DNA of 64,000 bases, taken from Candidatus Altimarinota bacterium (GTDB taxonomy: Bacteria; Patescibacteriota; Gracilibacteria; JAUYGZ01). Each line of letters starts with the position of its first letter. Within the stretch, counting starts at the first letter, position 1. Below are positions 1-10,359 of the stretch, in pieces. The notes beneath the pieces were generated by a model, which was not told the DNA's origin, did no database searches, and worked only from the letters and a program-made list of their open reading frames with translations. The DNA is taken from the NCBI GenBank assembly GCA_029233985.1, contig JARGOK010000001.1, forward strand, positions 151,740 to 215,739. The letters run 5' to 3'. A program made the translations under genes and the position numbers.

Positions 1-345
1 CAAAGTACTGGAGTTTTTCTTCCCATCCGGCGTTCACCACGATCTGGGAGAGGTGGTACCCATTAAATCCTGCTTCCTTCAGATTCCTCAGCTTCTCTTC
101 ATCCTCAAAGTACTGGAGTTTTTCTTCCCATCCGGCGTTCACCACGATCTGGGAGAGGTGACTCGCTTCAAATCCTGCTTCCTTCAGCTTCCTCAGCTTC
201 TCTTCATCCTCAAAGTACTGGAGTTTTTCTTCCCATCCGGCGTTCACCACGATCTGGGAGAGGTGGTACCCATTAAATCCTGCTTCCTTCAGATTCCTCA
301 GCTTCTCTTCATCCTCAAAGTACTGGAGTTTTTCTTCCCATCCGG
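1..345 (-). repeat. 105-bp tandem repeats within the helical-repeat gene
   Basis: The same sequence recurs with a period of exactly 105 bp; marker CAAAGTACTGG begins at 1, 106, 211 and 316. The period equals 35 codons, so copy-number change keeps the frame. Copies are nearly identical. The main difference is at repeat residues 3-5 (NGY versus EAS) plus one N/K change. The array continues past the left edge. Confidence 0.95.
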
Positions 346-958
346 AGCTTCTCAAAACATTTACCAACTGCTTAGCCTGAAAGAATACTGAACAGTGCTC
401 ATTTTCTGAGAAAAATATCAGGAGTCTTTTGAGTTTTTGTTGTCCTTTCGAGAGTTTGATGATTTTAAGTACCGTCTTCCAGTCACCACAGACGATCTGG
501 AGTCTGTCCTGATTATCCCACAAGTATTTCAGCAGATCCATTCCTCCTACTTCACTGAGTATTTTTGCCAGGTCTTTGCGTGCGAAACCAATGTTTTCTA
601 ACCATTCTCCACTCCTTTCATCTGGCGCTCTCGATGTCACCATTTGACTAATCTGCCAGCGGACATCGGCTATGGAATCGATTATTTCTAATTCAGTACA
701 TTCTTCTTCTCGGAGGATATCGAGTATTAATCTGAGATATATCTCCATTTTTTCAGAAAAGGCCTTCTTCAAAATCTTAAAGTTGTTGTTGTAGGTATCA
801 TTGAGGATTATTTTGAGGATCTGCTGATGCTCTTTTTTCCATTTCTTTACTCTTTCGTCTATCTCAAAAGAACCCTTTCTTTTTTTGGGTGTGCTATATT
901 TTTCTACCAGACTTTGGCAGCTCTTCATTTGCTCGAAGTATCCCTTTTTCTCTTTCAT
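1..958 (-). CDS. TALE/mTERF-like helical repeat protein, C-terminus cut by window edge
   Basis: No stop codon interrupts this minus-strand frame from 958 to the window edge, giving 319 visible residues. Residues 1-118 are charged and helical with no family I recognise. From residue 124 the chain falls into 35-residue units. The first is degenerate (GFARKDLAKILSEVGG, 124-139), two more are weaker (about 156-190 and 192-226), and then near-identical units start at 227, 262 and 297 (GFNGYHLSQIVVNAGWEEKL type). The pattern GF-x4-hydrophobic-x2-I-x4-G-x4-L, with GG in the first unit, matches the short-helix/loop/long-helix layout of TAL-effector and Bat/MOrTL repeats. mTERF motifs share part of it. 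Such arrays wrap nucleic acid, so DNA or RNA binding is inferred. The gene starts 40 nt after ligA on the same strand and may be cotranscribed. ATG at 958 is the first Met after the upstream in-frame stop near 1016; Met at 928 is an alternative. Confidence 0.8.
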   Translation of the reverse strand, partial: MKEKKGYFEQMKSCQSLVEKYSTPKKRKGSFEIDERVKKWKKEHQQILKIILNDTYNNNFKILKKAFSEKMEIYLRLILDILREEECTELEIIDSIADVRWQISQMVTSRAPDERSGEWLENIGFARKDLAKILSEVGGMDLLKYLWDNQDRLQIVCGDWKTVLKIIKLSKGQQKLKRLLIFFSENEHCSVFFQAKQLVNVLRSSGWEEKLQYFEDEEKLRNLKEAGFNGYHLSQIVVNAGWEEKLQYFEDEEKLRKLKEAGFEASHLSQIVVNAGWEEKLQYFEDEEKLRNLKEAGFNGYHLSQIVVNAGWEEKLQYF

Positions 959-998
959 ATGAAGAGTTACATTTGGAACACACTGTACACCAGTAGAG

Positions 999-3158
<2,160 letters not shown>

Positions 3159-3263
3159 TTATTGGCTTTACATCCAGTTTAGCAAAATTCATAGCTCGTA
3201 GGAACGAAGAAACATTCCTTTGGAACTCCTACTCGCTATAACCTAATACCTAATACCAAGAAC

Positions 3264-3416
3264 ATGAGTAATAAAGGTGGAAGCTCGGCTCAGCATTGTC
3301 TCGTTGGAAATATCCGACCAAAATCAAAGCTCTCAAAACGTGAAAACAAAGCAAAAGCTAGAGCTCGAAAGGCTGAAGCGATGCATGCATTTCAACAATT
3401 GACAGTCGGTGTGTAG
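3264..3416 (+). CDS. 50-residue basic peptide, hypothetical
   Basis: An ATG frame of 50 codons ends at TAG and lies between the divergent ligA and the downstream recF. The product begins MSNKGGSSAQHC and has a strongly basic, alanine-rich middle (KRENKAKARARKAEA) that could form a helix binding nucleic acid. No Shine-Dalgarno is present, but few genes here have one. A terminator-like hairpin follows at 3467-3494, which supports a short transcription unit. I do not recognise a family. Confidence 0.45.
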   Translation: MSNKGGSSAQHCLVGNIRPKSKLSKRENKAKARARKAEAMHAFQQLTVGV

Positions 3417-3466
3417 TATCTATAGATACTATTTGTCTTTTGATTTCATAAAGAACACGTTAGGGT

Positions 3467-3494
3467 AGGCGAGGATCTTCTCGCCTGCTTTTTT
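3467..3494 (+). terminator. intrinsic terminator before recF
   Basis: AGGCGAG (3467-3473) pairs with CTCGCCT (3480-3486) around a six-base loop, followed by a run of six T. It would end the transcript of the 50-residue peptide, seven bases before the recF start. It could also act as an attenuator for recF. Confidence 0.65.
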
Positions 3495-3500
3495 GATTTT

Positions 3501-4640
3501 ATGAGAATCACCTCTCTTCAGCTCGAAAACTTTAAAAACTATGAGAAGCTCTCATTTTCTTTTGGTGATACCAATCCAACGGTACTGATTGGTAATAATG
3601 GCCAGGGAAAGACAAATTTTCTTGAAGCTATTGTGGTTCTGGCTCTTTCGAAGAGTTTTCAACCCCTTGCACTAAAAGAAATGGTGAACTGGTATTTGAG
3701 CGAAGCAGAAACAGGTCTTCCAGAGTTTTTTCGTATTACTGGTACTGTAGAGGCCAAAGGTGGCGAATCACAACTGGAAGTCTTTTGTGGAAAGACGAGG
3801 AAGTATCCCAAGACACTAAAGGTCAATGACCTCAAAGTGAAACCCAAAGACTATATTGGAACACTGAGGATCGTTCTTTTTACACCTCAAGACCTAAATA
3901 TCATTATGCTCTCGCCAACACTGAGACGCCGGTATGTAGATCTGATGATAAGCCAAGTGGATAAAGTATATCTCGAGCATTTATCGAAATATCAGCTGGT
4001 AGTGAAGCATCGGAACAAGCTATTGGGAGCAATACAAGAAAAGACATCCTCTGCAGATGAGCTCGGGTATTGGGACGAACAGCTTGTTGAGCATGGGTCG
4101 TATTTATTGTGGAAGAGGCGGGAAGTGTTTGGAGTTTTGAACCAAAGACTAGCAGAACAATACCAAAAAATTAGTGGAGAAAAAGTGGAATTGGAGGTGG
4201 TTTGGAAGAAGGAATGGGGGAGAGGTGAGAACTTTGAGAACCATATGGACCTTGGGGACCTTGTGAGTGAATTTAATGAATATATTTCAGAGAAGCGATT
4301 TCGAGATATTGCTACAGGGTCGACTTGCGGAGGTCCACACCGAGAAGATTTCTTCTTTCAAATGAATGAACGTAATCTGGCTAATTTTGGATCGAGAGGC
4401 GAGTGTCGATCGACTATTCTTGCTTTGAAGCTCGCAGAACTGTCTTTTATCACCGAGACAACAGGGGAAAGTCCGGTTTTGCTCTTCGATGACGTCTTGT
4501 CTGAGCTCGACCCTGACCGCCAACAAAACCTCTTGGAACTCTTTGATACCGATCAGGTGATCATTACAAGCACTCATCTGGATGGAGAAAAATCAGAAGG
4601 GGTTTGGGAAGTAAAAGGGAGTGAGTTGACTGCCTTGTAG
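3501..4640 (+). CDS. recF: DNA replication and repair protein RecF
   Basis: SMC/ABC-type ATPase that helps load RecA at single-strand gaps. The protein begins MRITSLQLENFKNY, typical of RecF. Walker A is GNNGQGKT (31-38), the signature lies near SRGECRST, and the Walker B/D-loop is LLFDDVLSELD (about 325-335). Length 379 is slightly above the usual 360-370. No Shine-Dalgarno is seen; the ATG follows the terminator hairpin by six bases. It lies about 2.4 kb upstream of dnaA, with one unrelated gene between. Confidence 0.95.
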   Translation: MRITSLQLENFKNYEKLSFSFGDTNPTVLIGNNGQGKTNFLEAIVVLALSKSFQPLALKEMVNWYLSEAETGLPEFFRITGTVEAKGGESQLEVFCGKTRKYPKTLKVNDLKVKPKDYIGTLRIVLFTPQDLNIIMLSPTLRRRYVDLMISQVDKVYLEHLSKYQLVVKHRNKLLGAIQEKTSSADELGYWDEQLVEHGSYLLWKRREVFGVLNQRLAEQYQKISGEKVELEVVWKKEWGRGENFENHMDLGDLVSEFNEYISEKRFRDIATGSTCGGPHREDFFFQMNERNLANFGSRGECRSTILALKLAELSFITETTGESPVLLFDDVLSELDPDRQQNLLELFDTDQVIITSTHLDGEKSEGVWEVKGSELTAL

Positions 4641-4674
4641 GGATTTAAACTCTCAATTCTCAATGTTCTTTTTT

Positions 4675-4790
4675 TGTCATTTCGATTGGAGCAATAGCGG
4701 AACAAAGGAATCCTTTACTTGGATTCCCATAGTTGTTTCAGGTTTTTTGGTATGTCTCCCTTGTAAAGGGACGGAGGTCAGGGAGGAGCT
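4675..4790. repeat. dispersed repeats (families C and A) between recF and the FecR gene
   Basis: The left part (from GTCATTTCGATTGGAGC at 4676) matches the start of family C elements at 29866 and 58303. The right part (4754-4790, GTCTCCCTTGTAAAGGGA then GGTCAGGG) is a reverse-oriented family A palindrome. No gene is seen here. Confidence 0.6.
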
Positions 4791-4798
4791 CTGCACTT

Positions 4799-6547
4799 TT
4801 ACTCTGAATCCTCAATATACAAAACTTTTAATATAGCGGTCTTACTCTTTTCCCCTTGGCTATCTCCAGCCTGGATTTTGATAATGCTTTCTCCTGTATC
4901 GAGAGTGAGCTTTATAGCAAATGATGTCGATCCTGCAGTGTAATCCGCCTTTTTTCCGTCGACATAGAGCGCTTCAGTGTCGGATGAAACGGTTCCTGTG
5001 ATATGCAAGATACTCTTACTTGTTTCGAAGACCTTATCAGGACTTGGATCACTAATAACAGGCTTTGAAAGCTCCACTTTCTCAACTGCTTCTGTTTCTT
5101 CTTCGACTGATGTGGTTTCATCTGTAGGACTTGGAGTGTTGTCAATTTTTTCTATTGGTTTTGCGATACCCTTAAAAAAATAGACCGTTTTTTCAGTAAC
5201 ATTATCAAAAGCGTCATAAGCCTGGATGACGTACTTGTTTTTTCCTTCGACGACATTGCCATACTTCACCGCTCCGAGGTATTTGTATTCTCCGTCACCA
5301 GCTGCAAATTGCTTGAGACAATAAGGTGAACCATCGTTGTGGGAAACGCAGACTCTGAGAGCATCAGTTGATATTTCACCCATCAGCTCTATAGCATCTG
5401 TTGTGAGCTCTCCATTACCATTTTCATCTACTACAGGCTTGATAATTTTGCCAAGGACTGGACCTCTGATATCGACCTCAACAGAATATGATTTGACTAA
5501 GTACTCTTGCGTATCGTCTTTTTTAAAGGCTGATACCGTAATAGTCCGCTTTGACTCACTCAAAGTAATAATCTGCTCCCATTGATCGCTAATCCCGAGA
5601 GTGGCTTCTTGATTATTCACCATAATTTTTTCAATTGTTTCGTTGTCATAGCTTCCAGAAACTGCAAGCTTTGAGGTTACGGACTCTCCTTCTTCTGGTC
5701 CGACGATCGTAACCAAACCATCATCTAAATCTACGAGGTCTTTTTGGATGTCTTTTCCTTCGACAACAGACTCAACAATGAGCCCGAGTTTTTCTTCTTT
5801 TTCATTATTCCAGAGATACCATTCAGACTCAAAGAAGCTGGATTCTATTCCACCAACTAATTCTTCTTCGTTTAATTCTAGTTGATCGAAGACTGATGTT
5901 GCCAGAGCAAGCTGTTCTCCTGCCTCAAGAGTGACTTGACCAAGTGGCTTTCGACTACCATTTATTTTTGACCCGATATTAATCGTGGCAGACCCTCCCA
6001 GTACTCGAGTAACTTCTGGATCGAGATTGATGTCTAAGAGCGTAGCATCGCTAAGCTGAATCACCTGATGAAGAGAATCAATAATGAAATCTGCATCGGG
6101 TGTATTCCCATCTTGAATTCGTCCCCAAACATGTCCTTCTTCTATCTCTATCGCCAGATGATTCCCATCGACATCGTCTTCATCCATTCGAACCAGCTTG
6201 ATCTTTGTCCCTCCTGCGAGACGAATCTCGCTTTTATCAAAAAACCTCATGACGACTGTCCCATCTTCTCCAGTTTTGAGTGTGTCTCCTACTTGGAGAA
6301 CCATATCTGGACTCAGGTCGTCCCAAGTATTTTGACGCCAAGGAAGAACGGTGTTGTTTCCATTTTGGAAAACGACCTCTACTTTTTCGTCTTTGGCGAC
6401 TTGAGGAGGACTGAAGAACTCTTGAATATCAGTAATATTTACTCGGTTTTTGATCACGTAAAAAGCAGAAGCAATCAGCGCAAATATTAATAAAAAAGGG
6501 AGGATATACGATCCGAAGCTTTTTTTTGGGTATTTTTTTGGAGCCAT
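4799..6547 (-). CDS. membrane-anchored FecR-domain protein with Ig-like repeats
   Basis: The N-terminus is basic followed by one transmembrane segment (about residues 14-32), so the bulk lies outside the membrane. Residues about 70-200 resemble a FecR domain (QVGDTLKTGEDGTVVMRFFD, then EIRLAGGTKIKL). The rest, about 270-580, looks like three Ig/bacterial-adhesion-type beta domains with phrases such as VSGSYDNETIEKIMVNNQEA and HITGTVSSDTEALYVDGKKA, separated by a Ser/Thr/Glu-rich linker near 480-500. Such proteins are common surface proteins in this group; no sigma/anti-sigma partner is adjacent. Function is unknown beyond a likely surface role. Confidence 0.75.
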   Translation of the reverse strand: MAPKKYPKKSFGSYILPFLLIFALIASAFYVIKNRVNITDIQEFFSPPQVAKDEKVEVVFQNGNNTVLPWRQNTWDDLSPDMVLQVGDTLKTGEDGTVVMRFFDKSEIRLAGGTKIKLVRMDEDDVDGNHLAIEIEEGHVWGRIQDGNTPDADFIIDSLHQVIQLSDATLLDINLDPEVTRVLGGSATINIGSKINGSRKPLGQVTLEAGEQLALATSVFDQLELNEEELVGGIESSFFESEWYLWNNEKEEKLGLIVESVVEGKDIQKDLVDLDDGLVTIVGPEEGESVTSKLAVSGSYDNETIEKIMVNNQEATLGISDQWEQIITLSESKRTITVSAFKKDDTQEYLVKSYSVEVDIRGPVLGKIIKPVVDENGNGELTTDAIELMGEISTDALRVCVSHNDGSPYCLKQFAAGDGEYKYLGAVKYGNVVEGKNKYVIQAYDAFDNVTEKTVYFFKGIAKPIEKIDNTPSPTDETTSVEEETEAVEKVELSKPVISDPSPDKVFETSKSILHITGTVSSDTEALYVDGKKADYTAGSTSFAIKLTLDTGESIIKIQAGDSQGEKSKTAILKVLYIEDSE

Positions 6548-6608
6548 GGAGTATTGCGGTTAAGGCAGATGAGAAATATTGAGGTCGTGTGAAAAGGAAA
6601 ATAGCACT

Positions 6609-6758
6609 GTCATTGCGAGTGAAAGCGACTGAGAGAAGTTGTCACGTCGCATTCCCGTGATGTTCAGTAATTAGAAACTATTCGAGTTTGTGTTGATCCC
6701 CAAGGGATTGCGACGCTTGCCTTCGAGAGCACTCTCCACCCGCTTGCAAAGACAACAC
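6609..6758. repeat. dispersed repeat family B (GTCATTGCGAG type)
   Basis: Begins GTCATTGCGAGTGAAAGCGA and includes TTCAGTAATTAGAAA and later GGGATTGCGACGCTTGCC. A diverged copy lies at about 60208-60325 (CCATTGAGAGCGGA, then TTCAGCAATTAGAAA). Similar GTCATTGCGAG repeats are widespread in bacterial genomes. It is noncoding and fills part of the gap before dnaA. Confidence 0.65.
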
Positions 6759-6763
6759 TAATT

Positions 6764-6920
6764 TTATCCCTTCCTCGTTATTATACATGAGTTCTGCCTT
6801 CTGTAAGGCAGGTTCTCCTTCGATGCATGGAAGATTTATTATTTTATTGCCTGGTCTTCTTTTTTTATTCCTTCATTATCCATTTTACATTGACCACATT
6901 TCGTCAAGGAGTTTTGCACA
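6764..6920. other. possible replication origin region upstream of dnaA
   Basis: The AT-rich stretch before dnaA holds degenerate DnaA-box-like 9-mers: TTATCCATT at 6876 and TTTTGCACA at 6912, with TTATCCC at 6764. None is a perfect TTATCCACA and there are few, so the case rests mainly on adjacency to dnaA and proximity to recF. dnaN is not in the window. Confidence 0.3.
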
Positions 6921-7042
6921 TTTTTCTAATGATTCAGATTGCGGAGCGATTTAAAAATCGGCACTATGGAGTCCCTCTAGTGATGTGATTGACGGGAAGG
7001 TCAGTTTTCTGGTGGAGGAACTTCTGTATTTCGTTTTTTTTG

Positions 7043-8479
7043 ATGTCTATGGCTTATGACTACAAAGACCTTTGGGAGAATATGCTGAGCAGACTAAAGA
7101 CCACCATACCACATTCTCAATTCATTACCTGGTTCAAGCAGTCCGCCATTATTGAAATCGACAAAGACCTCATTGTGATAGGAGTCACTCTTCCAATGGC
7201 AATGAAATGGATCAATGAGCATTTTAGAGATGACCTTTTGAAGACTATACAAGAATTTGTCCCATCTGTGACCAGTCTTAATATCCAAGTAGACGCAAAC
7301 CTAGTGAATCTTGACGATCCTCGACATATCAATCAAGATATTTTTCATGGAAACGACCCGAATAAAGGACGAAAGAAGCCTCGTGAGGGACAAGTCTTGC
7401 TCGGAGAAGGACTAACAACAAAAGTTTTTGATAATTCTTACACCCTCGCCAGCTATATCGTCGGAAGCGAAAACCGCTTGGCTCATGCAGCGTGTTCTGC
7501 CGTGGCTAGTGCTCCAGGCCAAAACTACAACCCACTCTTTATCTTTGGAAGTACCGGACTTGGAAAAACCCACCTCCTCCAAGGAACAGGAAATGAAATC
7601 CTCAAACGACACCCAAACAAACTCGTCGTTTATACCACTTCAGAAGCCTTTGGGAATGATTACATTGCAGCACTAGGAAAAAGAAAAATGGATCAATTTA
7701 ATAATCGATATCGAAAAGTGGACGTACTCATTATCGATGATATTCAGTTTTTGAGTGGAAAAAACAAAACAGAAGAAGTCTTTTTTCATACCTTCAATGC
7801 TCTCTACGATGCTGGGAAACAAATAATTATCGCATCTGATCGTCCACCAAAAGAGCTGAATGAGCTCGACAAACGCCTCACGGGGAGATTTGAAATGGGA
7901 ATGGTGTGTGATGTTTCTCAACCAGAATACGAAACCAAAATGCTGATTCTTCAAGAGAAGGTTCGCAAGCATAAGGTTATTATTGATCCGAAAGTATTGG
8001 AATTTATCGCAATGAATGTTCACCATTCTGTAAGAGAACTCGAAGGGATTTTGATGCAAGCGATTGCCGAATCTGAACTGGAAAAAAGTACTCCCACTGT
8101 TCGTTCTGTTGAAAAAATCCTCAAAAAGCTCAATAAACACGGAGATATTGTAGGTGGATCAGAGATTGAAGATGAAACCCCAAAGAAGTTAACTGGAGAA
8201 GATCAGCTGATCGATACGGTTTCACAGTACTTCAATGTTGATTCGGAAAAGGTAGTCGGTCCCTCACGAAAGCAGGAGATTGCCTTCACTCGTCAGGTAG
8301 CTATGTATATTATGAAGCGAGAGTTGAATTTTTCTCTGGAACGAATTGGAAAGATCTTTGGGGGAAGAAATCACACCACAGCTATGCACTCAATCAACAA
8401 CATTAAGTCTCGTATTACTACAGATGTGGGACTACAAAAGGATATCAATGCCCTGAAAAAGGAAATGGGAATGGTTTAG
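7043..8479 (+). CDS. dnaA: chromosomal replication initiator DnaA
   Basis: AAA+ protein that opens the origin. From ATG at 7043 the 478 residues run through domain I (LWENMLSRLKTTI, then QFITWFKQ), a short linker, the AAA+ domain with Walker A FGSTGLGKT and Walker B VLIIDDIQFL, and the C-terminal domain IV with the DnaA signature around GGRNHTTAMHSINNI. The frame is open back to 6989, but those 18 residues (MTGRSVFWWRN...) do not resemble DnaA N-termini, so I chose 7043 (7049 is also possible). No Shine-Dalgarno is near. Confidence 0.96.
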   Translation: MSMAYDYKDLWENMLSRLKTTIPHSQFITWFKQSAIIEIDKDLIVIGVTLPMAMKWINEHFRDDLLKTIQEFVPSVTSLNIQVDANLVNLDDPRHINQDIFHGNDPNKGRKKPREGQVLLGEGLTTKVFDNSYTLASYIVGSENRLAHAACSAVASAPGQNYNPLFIFGSTGLGKTHLLQGTGNEILKRHPNKLVVYTTSEAFGNDYIAALGKRKMDQFNNRYRKVDVLIIDDIQFLSGKNKTEEVFFHTFNALYDAGKQIIIASDRPPKELNELDKRLTGRFEMGMVCDVSQPEYETKMLILQEKVRKHKVIIDPKVLEFIAMNVHHSVRELEGILMQAIAESELEKSTPTVRSVEKILKKLNKHGDIVGGSEIEDETPKKLTGEDQLIDTVSQYFNVDSEKVVGPSRKQEIAFTRQVAMYIMKRELNFSLERIGKIFGGRNHTTAMHSINNIKSRITTDVGLQKDINALKKEMGMV

Positions 8480-8610
8480 AAGGAAGAGTTAGGATTTAGG
8501 AGCTTAGCTTTTCTGATATTTTTGCTTATTTCTCATTCCTAAGTCCTCATGCTATTTTCTTCTTTTAGATAGACTTTTTTTCGTTACAATAGACATATCT
8601 GACGAATATT

Positions 8611-10230
8611 ATGGAATTTATACTTTTTCTGCTGTGGGGAATACGAACTGGTGTGTCTCTCTTGTCAGCGACTTACTATTGGCAACTCAAAGAATATCGT
8701 TGGGATAGAATGAGAGAGTTTCTCTCAACCCAGCAAACTGCTTCTGTGTTTTTTTCAACACAACAACTTCTCATGTTGTTCTTTTTAGGAGGATATTTAT
8801 CCCTCGAGTTCCTCATGGTTATAAACCCCTTGAAGAATGCTCTCGTTCCACTGTTGGGAACTCTTTTTTTAGCTGAAATCCTCCAGTTTCTACATCAGGT
8901 ATGGCAACGGAAAGCAAAACGGCCCAGATTTACTACCAAAGCACTTTTGATCTTGGGGCTCAGTTTCATCTTAGAGTGTGTTCTTTTGATGTTTATTTAT
9001 TTCATAGGTGAAGTTGGCTTTAGCCTGCATGATTTGGCGCTTTATTTAGGAATTCTTGCACTGATTGACCATGATATTCATGCTGTAGTTATCCTCGGAG
9101 TCTTGAACCCAGTGAGCATGTTTTTTAAGAAACGAATGTTTCATCAGGCAGCTGACAAGCGCAAAAAATTCTCTCAACTTAAAGTTGTGGGTATCACTGG
9201 GAGCTTTGGAAAAACCAGCGTAAAAGAGTACCTCAGCCATGTTTTGGAGGGACAATTTAATGTCTTGAAGACAGAAAAAAATACGAATACAGAAATTGGT
9301 ATTACCCAAACTATTCTGAAAAATTTACAACCACATCATGAAGTTTTTGTGTGTGAAATGGGAGCATATAAAAAGGGTGAAATAGCTCTCTGCAGTCAAA
9401 TTGCCCGACCTGATATCGCTGTGTTTACTGGTCTCAACCATCAGCATGTCGCTTTATTTGGATCATTAGACAAAACTTTTGCTGCGAAATGGGAACTCGT
9501 ATCATCTCTGAATGAACAAGGCGTGGCGGTCTTTAATGGGGACTGTGATGCTTTGAGTGACCGACTGAAGTCTTTTCGTGGAAAGACTATTCTTTGTAAG
9601 ACTAAGGCTGAAAACTCAAAAATTTCGCACATCAGTGTTCAATCCGACGGTCTTTCTTTTGAGTATAAAGAGACTCACTTTGAGTCCGTTTTGATTGGTG
9701 AATTTCAGATCGTAAATCTTGTGATGGTAATAGAAGTGGCGGAACAACTGGGTATGAGCTTGGAAAAAATTTCTCAACGAATACGGACCATAAAAGCTCC
9801 TGAACAAACCATGCAAATGAGGAATTTTTCGAAGGGAGTGATTATCGATGACAGCTACAATGTAAACTCTGATGGTCTTACGGCTGCATTAAAGCACCTG
9901 GAAACCTTTGAGAACTACCAAAAAATCGTCTTTTTTCCTGGTGTACTTGAGTTAGGAGAGAAGTCTCAGATGATGCATATGGAAATGGGGTCAGAACTAG
10001 GAAAATATGTCGATTATGCTTTTTTGACTGATAAAAGCTTTTCAGAAATGATCTCGCGAGGTGCTCTACAAAGTGGTCTGACCCGTGCACATATTTTTGA
10101 AATGAGTGATACAGATGAGATAATTAAACAGCTTGATGAGCTCTTTGAAGAAGAAAAAGATGCCAAATGGGTCCTCTTGTTTGAAAGTCGAGGATCTCAG
10201 AAAGTAATGGATTCATTGATGAAACACTAA
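8611..10230 (+). CDS. MurF-like Mur ligase with N-terminal membrane domain
   Basis: The C-terminal two-thirds is a Mur ligase: ATP-binding loop GITGSFGKTS (about residues 194-203), a central domain with GLNHQHVALFG, and a C-terminal domain with IDDSYNVNSDG. It most resembles UDP-MurNAc-tripeptide--D-Ala-D-Ala ligases. Residues 1-175 hold several hydrophobic segments, predicted as four or five membrane helices, which classical MurF lacks. A membrane-tethered peptidoglycan precursor ligase is inferred; the exact substrate is not certain. It follows dnaA by 131 bp on the same strand. Confidence 0.85.
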   Translation: MEFILFLLWGIRTGVSLLSATYYWQLKEYRWDRMREFLSTQQTASVFFSTQQLLMLFFLGGYLSLEFLMVINPLKNALVPLLGTLFLAEILQFLHQVWQRKAKRPRFTTKALLILGLSFILECVLLMFIYFIGEVGFSLHDLALYLGILALIDHDIHAVVILGVLNPVSMFFKKRMFHQAADKRKKFSQLKVVGITGSFGKTSVKEYLSHVLEGQFNVLKTEKNTNTEIGITQTILKNLQPHHEVFVCEMGAYKKGEIALCSQIARPDIAVFTGLNHQHVALFGSLDKTFAAKWELVSSLNEQGVAVFNGDCDALSDRLKSFRGKTILCKTKAENSKISHISVQSDGLSFEYKETHFESVLIGEFQIVNLVMVIEVAEQLGMSLEKISQRIRTIKAPEQTMQMRNFSKGVIIDDSYNVNSDGLTAALKHLETFENYQKIVFFPGVLELGEKSQMMHMEMGSELGKYVDYAFLTDKSFSEMISRGALQSGLTRAHIFEMSDTDEIIKQLDELFEEEKDAKWVLLFESRGSQKVMDSLMKH

Positions 10231-10330
10231 AAGAATCCCTATTGTCATTTTGACAGTATGAAATAGAAAAATATTGATTATTGACTTCAATAAGATACAT
10301 ACTTTAATACTGGCTTAAATCTTCTTTTTT

Positions 10331-10339
10331 TGGTATAAT
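10331..10339 (+). promoter_or_regulatory. extended -10 promoter for virB4
   Basis: TGGTATAAT is a perfect extended -10 (TGn plus TATAAT at 10334-10339). The -35 region is poor, as expected for this class. It lies 20 bp before the virB4 ATG, so the leader would be very short. Confidence 0.6.
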
Positions 10340-10359
10340 AATATGAATAACTCATAAAA

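Noticed and set aside
1-345. CRISPR-like array
   Set aside because: The 105-bp units abut without spacers and keep a coding frame; they are protein repeats.
53-391. Plus-strand ORF of 112 codons over the tandem repeat
   Set aside because: It is the mirror of the minus-strand repeat gene; that frame is open for 958 bp, has a real N-terminus and protein-like composition.
6989-7042. Longer dnaA start
   Set aside because: The extra 18 residues do not match DnaA domain I, which begins near LWENMLSRL.
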